A stretch of DNA of 64,000 nucleotides. It comes from Streptomyces filipinensis. Lineage in GTDB: Bacteria; Actinomycetota; Actinomycetes; Streptomycetales; Streptomycetaceae. Below are positions 8,345 through 15,082 of this stretch, one piece after another. The position numbers were made by a program, and so were the translations under genes. The DNA lies in the NCBI RefSeq assembly GCF_014649495.1, contig NZ_BMTD01000001.1, positions 806,001-870,000 on the forward strand, in the 5' to 3' direction. The number at the start of each line of letters is the position of its first letter. Within the stretch, counting starts at the first letter, position 1. A model generated the notes under the pieces. That model was not told where the DNA came from and ran no database searches. It saw only the letters and a program-made list of their open reading frames with translations.

Positions 8345-8786
8345 CCCTCGGAGTGTCACCGCCGAAGGGCAGGTGCAGCGTGCGGGAGGCGATCAGCCAG
8401 CTGCCGTCGACCCGGCGGAAGGTGTCCTCGTAGTGACCCACCTGGACGGGCGGCCCGGCGGGGACCACGCCCCCGTCGTATCCGTCGACGCGGTACGTCG
8501 AGAAGTACGACACGGCGCCGGCCGTGGTCCGGCCGGTCACCGTGACCAGGACGTTGGACATCAGGCGGCGCGAGAGCCGGTCGGCGGGGCGGGAGCCGAA
8601 GTACGCGCGCAGCGCCTTGCGGCCCTCGATCCGGCGCCCGTCCCCCGGCGGGGGCCACTCCCAGCTGCCGTCCTCGGTGAACAGCCCGGCCACGGAGGCC
8701 GGTTCACCGAGGTCGAGCCGATGGACGAAGTCGATGATCAGACGCTCGCAGGCGTGCTGGGCGACGAGGCTGCGCAAGGGGTCCAT
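8316..8786 (-). CDS. SnoaL-like / nuclear transport factor 2-like protein
   Basis: This 156-residue single-domain protein begins with two helices (LVAQHACERLIIDFVHRLDLG). It then has VAGLFTEDGSWEWP, a ring of beta strands (SNVLVTVTGRTTAGAVSYFSTY) and GHYEDTFRRVDGSWLIASRTL, the standard cone-shaped SnoaL/NTF2 fold. Members are either small dehydratases/isomerases of steroid, polyketide or xenobiotic pathways or binding proteins without catalysis; nothing here fixes the substrate. The 3' end overlaps the convergent EspR-like gene. It may be expressed with, or independently of, the MBL gene that ends 76 bases upstream. Confidence 0.85.
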   Translation of the reverse strand: MDPLRSLVAQHACERLIIDFVHRLDLGEPASVAGLFTEDGSWEWPPPGDGRRIEGRKALRAYFGSRPADRLSRRLMSNVLVTVTGRTTAGAVSYFSTYRVDGYDGGVVPAGPPVQVGHYEDTFRRVDGSWLIASRTLHLPFGGDTPRVSPARAPRR

Positions 8787-8861
8787 AGGTCTGTCTAACA
8801 GGCAGGCCCCCGGGATGCGACGGGATTACACCCCGTACACCCCTTCCACCGCTCACACCGC

Positions 8862-9881
8862 TCACACCGCGAGGTAGGCCACCGGCTCGCTCCCCGCCAC
8901 CGGTTCCGCACGGCCCTGCTTGACCAGGCGGCGCAGATGGGACTCCGCCTCCGAGACCGCGATGTTCCGGGAGCCGTACGGGATCTCGGCCCAGGGGCGG
9001 TTCCACTCCATGCGCTCGGCGAGCTGCCAGGGCGTGAGCGGCTCGGTGAGCAGGGCGAGCAGGCCGGCCAGGCGCTCCTCGTGGTGGCCGAGCAGCTCCC
9101 GTACCCGGCCGGGGGCGTCGGTGAAGGCGTGCTGGTGCGCGGGGAGCACCTCGGCGGGGGCGAGCCGGCCGATCCGCTCCAGGGAGTCGAGGTAGTCGCC
9201 GAGCGGGTCGGTCACGGTCGCGTCGTCGGGGTCCTCGTACAGACCGACGTGCGGGGTGATCCGCGGGAGCAGGTGGTCGCCGCTGAACAGGCGGCCGTTG
9301 CCCGGGAGCCGGGCGGGGTGTTCCTCCTCCAGGTGCAGACAGACGTGTCCGGGAGTGTGGCCCGGGGTCCAGATCGCGCGCAGCCGGCGGCCGGGCAGGT
9401 CGAGGAGGTCACCGGGGACGATCTCCCGGTCCGGCAGGGCGGGGGAGAGGCCGGGCAGGGTGCGGGGGGTGCGCAGCGGAGCCAGGTGCTCCGCCGGGGC
9501 GCCGGCCGCCGCGAGTTTGGCGCTCATGTAGGTGAACCAGTGCTCGGGCCGGGCCTCCCGGGTGCGCCGTACGACCGCGGCGTCGGCGGCGTGCATCGCC
9601 ACCCAGGCGCCCGACGCCTCGCGCACCCGGTCCGACAGGCCGTGGTGGTCGGGGTGGTGATGGGTGATCACCACCCCGTGGACCTCACCGGCCCAGGTGC
9701 CGCAGGCGCGCAGACCCGCCGTCAGCGTGTCCCAGGAGTCCGGGTCGTCCCACCCGGTGTCGACCAGCACCGGGCCGCGGTCGGTGTCCACGACGTACAC
9801 GAGCGTGTGGCCGAGGGGGTTGTCCGGGATGGGAACCGCCACGGACCGCACACCACCGCCGTGATCGAACGCCTCCACCAT
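8862..9881 (-). CDS. MBL-fold metallohydrolase with C-terminal winged helix, putative KstR target
   Basis: This protein has 339 residues if started at the ATG 9879-9881, which follows a GGAGGGGTGGAGG stretch. The metallo-beta-lactamase signature THHHPDHHG (near residue 75) and later conserved GHTPGH and GDHLLP motifs give the two-zinc hydrolase site. The C-terminal 60 residues form a helix-wing-like domain (LAERMEWNRPW...SHLRRLVKQGRAEPV), as in the thioesterase/lactonase-type MBL group. The promoter region carries a KstR-type operator 50 bases upstream (9931-9944), so I infer a hydrolase or thioesterase step in the same acyl/steroid catabolic regulon. An earlier in-frame ATG at 9917 would add 12 residues. 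Confidence 0.85.
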   Translation of the reverse strand: MVEAFDHGGGVRSVAVPIPDNPLGHTLVYVVDTDRGPVLVDTGWDDPDSWDTLTAGLRACGTWAGEVHGVVITHHHPDHHGLSDRVREASGAWVAMHAADAAVVRRTREARPEHWFTYMSAKLAAAGAPAEHLAPLRTPRTLPGLSPALPDREIVPGDLLDLPGRRLRAIWTPGHTPGHVCLHLEEEHPARLPGNGRLFSGDHLLPRITPHVGLYEDPDDATVTDPLGDYLDSLERIGRLAPAEVLPAHQHAFTDAPGRVRELLGHHEERLAGLLALLTEPLTPWQLAERMEWNRPWAEIPYGSRNIAVSEAESHLRRLVKQGRAEPVAGSEPVAYLAV

Positions 9882-9922
9882 CACCCTCCACCCCTCCACC
9901 CGCCGGCCCGCGGCCATTGCCC

Positions 9923-9944
9923 ACTATAACTAGAACTGGTTTCA
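9923..9944. repeat. Left direct repeat of the island (att-like)
   Basis: It matches the right copy at 12331-12352 at 19 of 22 positions and includes KstR site A. The differences are AT versus TC at positions 4-5 and T versus A near the end. Confidence 0.55.
9931..9944 (-). promoter_or_regulatory. KstR-type operator (site A), upstream of the MBL gene
   Basis: TAGAACTGGTTTCA matches the known mycobacterial KstR pattern TnnAACnnGTTnnA exactly. It lies 50 bases upstream of the MBL start and inside a direct repeat shared with 12331-12352. Confidence 0.7.
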
Positions 9945-10364
9945 AAGGTCGCCCAAGTCGACTGGTACCGCCGGTAGTCGGGGTGATCTGCATCGATGTG
10001 CCCGCTGCCTGTCATCGCTTGTCGACGGCGGTCACTGCCGGACGGCCCAGGGACGGCCCAGCCATCGGAGCGGTGCCCCTGGCGCGGCGCTTGCTGGGAC
10101 TGCTGCTGTACAGCACCTGTGCCGGCGCTCAGAAGATGCGGGCGGCCCCTGGGGCCGGGTCGTCGGCACCCTGCCAGTAGGGCGCTGAACTGTCGAGCGT
10201 GGTGCTGTCTGCCGCCACTGCCGTCGGCGTTGCTCGCCGTGTGACCACCGCGTCAGGAGTTCGAGCGCGGGCCCTTTGGAGACGCCTCACCACAGAAGGG
10301 CACTGTCATGTCTGACTGCCATGGATCGCTGGTTGTTCCTCGACGTTGATGTCAGCCGTGGATG
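9945..10364. other. Gene-free left part of the island
   Basis: These 420 bases have no ORF with a credible start site and codon bias. Several short open frames exist, but all are Cys/Arg-rich readings typical of non-coding GC-rich DNA. I recognise no tRNA, hairpin terminator or repeat here apart from the left direct repeat at the edge. Confidence 0.5.
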
Positions 10365-11093
10365 TCACCCACGTCCGTCAAGGGCGTCCGCGAGGGCTTG
10401 CGCTTGGCTTGGTGTGATGCCGAGGGCGAGCGGTATGTGGCGGGGGCTGTAGGAAGACGAGCACACGGCGAGCGGGCTGTCAGTAGTCACGGTCCATCGG
10501 GGTTCGCTGTCGGGCTCCTGCTCGCCGACCAGGATTGTTGCCAACTCGTCAGCTGCGTCAGAACGTATGCCACAGTGGACCAACGCTTGCGCCACCATGT
10601 GGCGGGCTTCGGTGGGCATGTCGGCATCGCCGAGCATCGGAAGCAGGAGCAGAAGACGCTGTGAGCCATCGGTGAGACCTTCACTGCTGTCCTGTGTGGC
10701 CTGAGCGAGTATGGCGAGCTCCTTCCAGGACAGTCCGGGGCCGGCTTCGTCAGCGCCGCACTGGCCGAAGTAGCCGAGTCGTCCCCACTGGGGGTGGCGC
10801 ACGAAGAAGTCGACGTTGTTCACGTCGTGGAAGTTGGCATACACGACGTACGCGGTGTGCCCACCGGTGAAGGGGACGCGCAGCACAGGCCAAGGTTCTT
10901 CAGGGTCACCGAGGCGCTCCACCATCTCTTCGTAGACCGACGCGTCCACTCCGTAGCGTTCCGGATCCTCGCCCGGATCGCCCACGGTCAACATGAGGTG
11001 CGCGAGCCAGAAGGCGGGCTCGCGCGCGAGATCCTCGCCTGCTACCAGCTCGCAGTCCTCCAGATATTCCGGGATGTACACCGTGAGGGCCAT
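10365..11093 (-). CDS. Unrecognised acidic protein, possibly immunity-like
   Basis: This 242-residue soluble acidic protein opens with LTVYIPEYLEDCELV. A central stretch reads GHTAYVVYANFHDVNNVDFFVRHPQWGRLGYFGQC, and a C-terminal helical part ends in HIPLALGITPSQAQALADAL. There is no signal peptide and no membrane helix. I do not recognise the family; the size, acidity and tryptophan/aspartate pattern recall polymorphic-toxin immunity or SUKH-like proteins, but I see no toxin gene beside it. Base composition is lower in GC than the neighbouring core genes, in line with the island around it. ATG start at 11091-11093. Confidence 0.65.
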   Translation of the reverse strand: MALTVYIPEYLEDCELVAGEDLAREPAFWLAHLMLTVGDPGEDPERYGVDASVYEEMVERLGDPEEPWPVLRVPFTGGHTAYVVYANFHDVNNVDFFVRHPQWGRLGYFGQCGADEAGPGLSWKELAILAQATQDSSEGLTDGSQRLLLLLPMLGDADMPTEARHMVAQALVHCGIRSDAADELATILVGEQEPDSEPRWTVTTDSPLAVCSSSYSPRHIPLALGITPSQAQALADALDGRG

Positions 11094-11330
11094 GCGCGGA
11101 GCGTACTCGCCATCATCGCTTCCCCATCCGCTCGGGCCCGGGGGACTGTCCCACCTGACGTCGGGCCGTACCGGAGCAGCCCCGCTTTAGGAGCGAGGTT
11201 GGACCATCAAGGCTCTGACCTGCGGATTCCCTACCTTGGACACAGTCCGGTGGATGGTACTAACGGCTTCGGGCGGTCACTCGTGGCCGCTGCGGTTGCT
11301 GTACGTCACTGTAGGCACTGGGTGCTTCGA

Positions 11331-11855
11331 TCAGACGGTGTCGATCTGCCACGCGATCATGCCTGTAGATCCTTTGGCACCATCGACATCGATGTGTACC
11401 GGCAGCTTGTGTGCGGTGATCCGTTGCTCCACCACTGACTGATCGCACGGCACCTCGGCCTTTGACCCAGTGTTGGTCGGCGTAAAGGTCAAGTGCGCGT
11501 TGCCGCTGCCGAAGCACACCAGGTTCAGCTTGTATGACTTGCCCTGTTTCAGGGTGGGCTCTGTGTGGATGCCGTCGGTCACGCGCTCCGCGCCAGCCTC
11601 AATCATCGTCCCGCTGTGAAAGCCGGCAAGGGCCGCCTGGGCCTGGTCGGTGAGCTTCTTCTCCTGCTTGGCCGCAGCCTGAGACGCGCTCACCGTGGGC
11701 GGTGACGACGTCTTGTCGGCGGCCCCACCTTCACTGCTACTGGACGTACACGAGGTCAGCAGCAATGCCGACACTGCCATAGCGGATCCAGCGAACCAGG
11801 CCCGCGGCTTGAAAGTGGCAGCGCCGGTCACAGCGCGCCGTGAGCTGATGCCCAT
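11331..11855 (-). CDS. Small secreted lipoprotein, unknown function
   Basis: This 174-residue protein has a type II signal peptide with lipobox LLTSC at about residue 34. A Ser/Glu-rich spacer follows, then a helical segment (AAAKQEKKLTDQAQAAL) and a beta-rich C-terminal domain with two cysteines (LVCFGSGN and EVPCDQS) that probably form a disulfide. The ATG at 11853-11855 was chosen because it begins the signal peptide; the very long open frame upstream is antisense to the aldehyde dehydrogenase. Similar short lipoproteins are common in Streptomyces accessory regions. Lies inside the island. Confidence 0.75.
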   Translation of the reverse strand: MGISSRRAVTGAATFKPRAWFAGSAMAVSALLLTSCTSSSSEGGAADKTSSPPTVSASQAAAKQEKKLTDQAQAALAGFHSGTMIEAGAERVTDGIHTEPTLKQGKSYKLNLVCFGSGNAHLTFTPTNTGSKAEVPCDQSVVEQRITAHKLPVHIDVDGAKGSTGMIAWQIDTV

Positions 11856-11957
11856 GTGACACCTTTGCTGGTGGACCGCCCCCGTGGCGATCGAGCACTT
11901 GGACACTATGGGCGGGGCATGTCCGCGACAATGCAAGATCGAAGTTCTGAGGAGAAC

Positions 11958-12341
11958 TTGAGGGTGCAGGATCCGCCGTCCGGGGTCCTGCACGTCACTC
12001 AACAGGTCAAGGTCGTGGAACGGAAGCTGGTCTTCGCTCCGCCGAAGAACGGCAAGCTCCGTGATGTGCCGCTGCCGGACTCGGTCGCCTTCGCGTTCGC
12101 CGAGCACATGACGGCCTTCCCGCCGGCCGAAGTCACGCTGCCCTGGATGCGCCCCGACGGGGAGCCGGTGACGAAGCTCCTGTACTTCACGGCCGCTGAG
12201 GGCGGGGCGGTCTGGCGCAACGCCTTCAACACGCACGGCCCACGAGGCCCCGACGGCCCACGGGTTCCGACCTCGCCCCTGATCATCGGGAAACCGCTGG
12301 TCAGGGGCATTCTCGTCCTGTCCGTGGACTACTTCAACTAG
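11958..12341 (+). pseudogene. Tyrosine site-specific integrase remnant
   Basis: The reading frame from 11958 contains VTQQVKVVERKLVFAPPKN, then VPLPDSVAFAFAEHM and VTLPWMRPDGEPVTKLLYFT, then WRNAFN. This is the stretch just before the catalytic domain in the large Streptomyces phage/ICE integrases (about 400-450 residues). The N-terminal arm-binding part and the whole catalytic box (R...HxxR...Y) are missing, and the frame runs into unrelated sequence after residue 95 or so. It is therefore an internal fragment, not functional. It lies against the right direct repeat, as an integrase does next to its att site. Confidence 0.8.
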
Positions 12342-12352
12342 AACTGGTATCA
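12331..12352. repeat. Right direct repeat of the island (att-like)
   Basis: This is the partner of 9923-9944. It lies directly downstream of the integrase remnant and includes most of KstR site B. Confidence 0.55.
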
Positions 12353-12358
12353 GTTCTG
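12339..12358 (+). promoter_or_regulatory. KstR-type operator (site B) within an 18-bp palindrome
   Basis: TAGAACTGGTATCA (12339-12352) fits TnnAACnnGTTnnA with one mismatch (GTA for GTT). It lies within the perfect dyad AGAACTG-GTAT-CAGTTCT at 12340-12357. It sits 44 bases upstream of the aldehyde dehydrogenase start. Confidence 0.65.
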
Positions 12359-12401
12359 AGGCTGCGTCAGAAAGTTGCTCTGTGCTGGGAGGCGGTAGGC
12401 C

Positions 12402-13853
12402 ATGGCCGAGCTCGTGGAACACGGACAGCTGTTCATCGGCGGGGAGTTGACCGATCCGCTGGGCAAGGACGTCATCGAGGTGATCTCGCCGCACACCGAG
12501 CGGGTCATCGGCCGGGTGCCGCACGCCTCCCGCGGGGACGTGGACCGGGCCGTGGCCGTGGCGCGCCGCGCCTTCGACGAGGGGCCGTGGCCGCGGACGA
12601 CCCTTGAGGAGCGGATCGAGGTCGTCACCCGGATCAAGGACGGGATCGCCGCCCGGCACGAGGAGATCGCCCGGGTGATCTCCTCGCAGAACGGCTCCCC
12701 GTACTCCTGGAGCGTGCTCGCCCAGGCGCTCGGCGCGATGATGGTGTGGGACGCGGCGATCAGGGTCGCGCGGGACCACACCTACGAGGAGCGCAGGGAC
12801 GGCGTCCTCGGGCCGATCCTCGTCCGCCGGGAACCGGTCGGTGTCGTCGCCGCCGTGGTCCCCTGGAACGTTCCGCAGTTCGTCGCCGCCGCCAAGCTGG
12901 CCCCCGCGCTGCTGGCCGGCTGCACGGTCGTACTCAAGCCGTCCCCCGAGTCCCCGCTGGACGCCTATCTGCTCGGTGAGATCGCCCGCGAGGCCGGCCT
13001 GCCCGAGGGTGTGCTCTCCATCCTCCCCGCCGACCGCGAGGTCAGCGAGTACCTGGTCGGCCACCCCGGCGTCGACAAGGTCTCCTTCACCGGCTCGGTC
13101 GCGGCCGGCAAGCGGGTGATGGAGGTCGCCGCCCGCAACCTCACCCGGGTCACCCTGGAGCTGGGCGGAAAGTCGGCGGCCGTCGTCCTGCCGGACGCGG
13201 ACGCGGGGACTGCGGTGTCGGGCATCGTCCCGGCGGCCTGGATGAACAACGGGCAGGCCTGCGTGGCCCAGACCCGCATCCTCGTCCCGCGCGCCCGCTA
13301 CGACGAGTTCGCCGACGCCTTCGTCCAGGCCGCGAGCGCGCTGCGGGTCGGCGACCCGCTGGACCCGGCCACCCAGGTGGGCCCGCTGGTCGCCCGGCGC
13401 CAGCAGCGGCGCAACCTCGACTACATCCGCATCGGTCAGGAGGAGGGCGCCAAGATCCTCACCGGTGGCGGCCGACCGGCGGGTCTGGAGCAGGGCTGGT
13501 ACGTCGAACCGACCCTCTTCGGCGACGTCACCAACGCCATGCGCATCGCCCGCGAGGAGATCTTCGGCCCGGTCATCTGCCTGCTCCCGTACGGCGACGA
13601 GGCCGAGGCCGTGAAGATAGCCAACGACTCCGACTACGGCCTCTCCGGCAGTGTGTGGACCGCGGACGTGGAGCACGGCGTCGAGATCGCCCGGCAGGTC
13701 CGCACCGGCACCTACTCCGTCAACACCTTCAGCCTGGACATGCTGGGCCCGTTCGGCGGCTACAAGAACTCCGGACTCGGCCGGGAGTTCGGCCCCGAGG
13801 GCTTCGGCGAGTACTTCGAGCACAAGATGATCCACCTGCCGGCGGGGGCGTGA
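12402..13853 (+). CDS. NAD(P)-dependent aldehyde dehydrogenase, putative KstR target
   Basis: This 483-residue member of the ALDH superfamily has the oxyanion Asn in VPWNVP (about residue 150), the Rossmann region FTGSVAAGKRV, the general-base Glu in LELGGKSA (about residue 250) and the nucleophilic Cys in NNGQACVAQ. EEIFGPVICLLPY and the C-terminal GYKNSGLGREFG complete the signature, so the enzyme looks fully active. It would oxidise an aldehyde to the acid, plausibly after an alcohol dehydrogenase in the same regulon. A KstR-type site lies in its promoter, and a ferredoxin gene starts 2 bases after its stop, so the two are co-transcribed. Substrate not determinable. Confidence 0.93.
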   Translation: MAELVEHGQLFIGGELTDPLGKDVIEVISPHTERVIGRVPHASRGDVDRAVAVARRAFDEGPWPRTTLEERIEVVTRIKDGIAARHEEIARVISSQNGSPYSWSVLAQALGAMMVWDAAIRVARDHTYEERRDGVLGPILVRREPVGVVAAVVPWNVPQFVAAAKLAPALLAGCTVVLKPSPESPLDAYLLGEIAREAGLPEGVLSILPADREVSEYLVGHPGVDKVSFTGSVAAGKRVMEVAARNLTRVTLELGGKSAAVVLPDADAGTAVSGIVPAAWMNNGQACVAQTRILVPRARYDEFADAFVQAASALRVGDPLDPATQVGPLVARRQQRRNLDYIRIGQEEGAKILTGGGRPAGLEQGWYVEPTLFGDVTNAMRIAREEIFGPVICLLPYGDEAEAVKIANDSDYGLSGSVWTADVEHGVEIARQVRTGTYSVNTFSLDMLGPFGGYKNSGLGREFGPEGFGEYFEHKMIHLPAGA

Positions 13854-13855
13854 GC

Positions 13856-14089
13856 ATGGGCGACCGCTGGCACGTCGAGGTCGACCGGTCGGTGTGCATC
13901 GGCTCGGCCCAGTGCCTCCACCACGCCCCGCGCGCCTTCCGCCTCGACCCGGCCCGCCAGTCCCATCCGGTGGACCCGGACCCCGACGCCGCCGAACCCA
14001 TCCTCGCGGCGGCCGAGAGCTGCCCGGTGGAGGCGATCCTGATCACCCTGCCGGAGAACGGGGAGGCGGTGTTCCCGCCGGAGGACTGA
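13856..14089 (+). CDS. [3Fe-4S] ferredoxin
   Basis: This 77-residue protein has cysteines in C-I-G-S-A-Q-C (residues 14 and 20) and a third in ESCPVEAI (near residue 55). The missing second cysteine of the first motif gives the three-ligand pattern of actinobacterial [3Fe-4S] ferredoxins that pass electrons to cytochromes P450 or other oxygenases. No P450 lies in the window, so its partner must be elsewhere. The ATG lies 2 bases after the aldehyde dehydrogenase stop; a GTG six bases earlier overlaps that stop and is an alternative start. Regulation presumably follows the upstream KstR-type site. Confidence 0.9.
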   Translation: MGDRWHVEVDRSVCIGSAQCLHHAPRAFRLDPARQSHPVDPDPDAAEPILAAAESCPVEAILITLPENGEAVFPPED

Positions 14090-14129
14090 CCCGTCCCACG
14101 GGCGGAGGGCGCGGCCGGAGGCCGTGCCC

Positions 14130-14253
14130 TTGTGGACCTGCCCGGCTCCGCCGAGGGGCCTTGTGGTCCTGCCCGGCTCCGCCGAGGGGCCCTGTGGACC
14201 TGCCCGGCGCCGTCCCGAAGCCCCTACGACCTGTCCGGCTCCGTCAAGTCGAT
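14130..14253. repeat. 31-bp tandem repeat, four copies, derived from the 3' end of kstR
   Basis: Units start at 14130, 14161, 14192 and 14223. Copies 1 and 2 differ at one base; copy 3 is close over its first half, and copy 4 lies within the last codons of kstR (LTEPDRS plus stop). Each unit contains a variant of ACCTGCCCGGCTCCG. The pattern is best explained by stepwise duplication of the kstR tail into the 135-base gap before the ferredoxin gene. Confidence 0.75.
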
Positions 14254-14862
14254 CAGGCGGCAGACCGTCTCGATGTCGATCTTCACCTGGGCGATGGAGG
14301 CGCGGCCCGAGAGCCAGGTGATCAGGGCCGAGTGCCAGGTGTGCTCGATGACCCGGACCGCCGAGAGCTGCTCGGGCGTGGGGTCCTCCAGGCCCATCGC
14401 GTCCAGGATGATCAGTGTGGTCTGCCGGGAGACCTGGTCGACCTCGGGCGAGACACTGCGGTCGGCGAAGGTCAGCGCGCGGACCATCGCGTCGGCCAGG
14501 TGCGGCTCGCGCTGGAGGGCGCGGAAGGCGCGCATCAGCGTCTCGGCGACCCGCTCGGCGGCCGTGTGGCCGGCCGGGGGCTTCTTGCGCAGGGTGCCGT
14601 GCATGTGCTCCAGCTGGTCCTGCATGGTCGCGACCAGCAGATGCACCTTGGAGGGGAAGTAGCGGTAGAGGGTGCCCAGGGCGACCTGGGAGGACTCCGC
14701 CACCTCGCGCATCTGTACGGCGTCGAAACCGCCCCGGCTGGCCAGCTGGGCGCTCGCGTGCAGGATCCTGCGGCGGCGGGCCTCCTGGCGCTCGGTGAGC
14801 GGAGACGACGGAGACGGCGAAGGCCGGACCGAACTGGCTTCCACCTTGGATTCCGCAGGCAT
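14224..14862 (-). CDS. kstR: KstR-type TetR family repressor
   Basis: This 212-residue protein has a disordered Ser/Pro N-terminus and then a TetR HTH: RRRRILHASAQLASRGGF, AVQMREVAESSQVALGTLYRYF. It is followed by PSKVHLLVATM. From memory, the HTH and the segments FADRSVSPEVDQV and HTWHSALITWLSGRAS align closely with mycobacterial KstR, the repressor of cholesterol catabolism that responds to a steroid-CoA. KstR-pattern sites in this window, including one in its own promoter region (15015-15028), support the assignment. The ligand in this organism could be a different acyl-CoA. The gene is convergent with the ferredoxin gene and divergent from the glycosyltransferase operon. Confidence 0.82.
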   Translation of the reverse strand: MPAESKVEASSVRPSPSPSSPLTERQEARRRRILHASAQLASRGGFDAVQMREVAESSQVALGTLYRYFPSKVHLLVATMQDQLEHMHGTLRKKPPAGHTAAERVAETLMRAFRALQREPHLADAMVRALTFADRSVSPEVDQVSRQTTLIILDAMGLEDPTPEQLSAVRVIEHTWHSALITWLSGRASIAQVKIDIETVCRLIDLTEPDRS

Positions 14863-15014
14863 GGGTCCCGTTCCGTGACAGTCGGTGAAGGCGTCTGTGG
14901 GGCACGTGATCAGACAGCATGGCAGGACGACTCGCCGTGGCGCGAATCACCTGATCCACTGCTCACAGCGCCCCTACCTGCCGGTAGATTCAGAGCCTCT
15001 TGAACGATCAAGTC

Positions 15015-15028
15015 TGAAACTTGTTCTA
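15015..15028. promoter_or_regulatory. KstR-type operator (site C) between kstR and the glycosyltransferase operon
   Basis: TGAAACTTGTTCTA fits TnnAACnnGTTnnA exactly. A candidate plus-strand promoter overlaps it: TTGTTC at 15021-15026, an 18-base spacer, and TAGTCT at 15045-15050. On the minus strand, TTGATC followed 17 bases later by TCTACC could serve kstR. One site may therefore govern both directions. Confidence 0.65.
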
Positions 15029-15082
15029 GATTACCGTCCCGTCGTAGTCTCGCGGGACAGTGCAGGCAGAAGGGGGCACGGA

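Larger units (their letters stand above)
9923..12352. mobile_element. Small integrated island flanked by operator-containing direct repeats
   Basis: The direct repeats 9923-9944 and 12331-12352 read ACTnnAACTAGAACTGGTnT followed by CA and match at 19 of 22 positions. Between them lie a short stretch without genes, an unrecognised protein gene (10365-11093), a lipoprotein gene (11331-11855) and, right against the right repeat, an integrase remnant. An integrase fragment next to one repeat is the usual layout of an integrative element. The enclosed genes use visibly less GC-rich codons than the core genes on either side. I infer that an element inserted at a KstR operator between the MBL and aldehyde dehydrogenase genes and later decayed. 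The alternative is two independent operators with a chance remnant between them. Confidence 0.5.

Noticed and set aside
10365..11093. Toxin-immunity pair
   Set aside because: The protein is acidic and immunity-like in composition, but no toxin gene is next to it and no family was recognised.
12402..13835. Long minus-strand open frame joined to the lipoprotein gene
   Set aside because: Antisense shadow of the aldehyde dehydrogenase; only its last 174 codons, with a signal peptide and lipobox, form a real gene.
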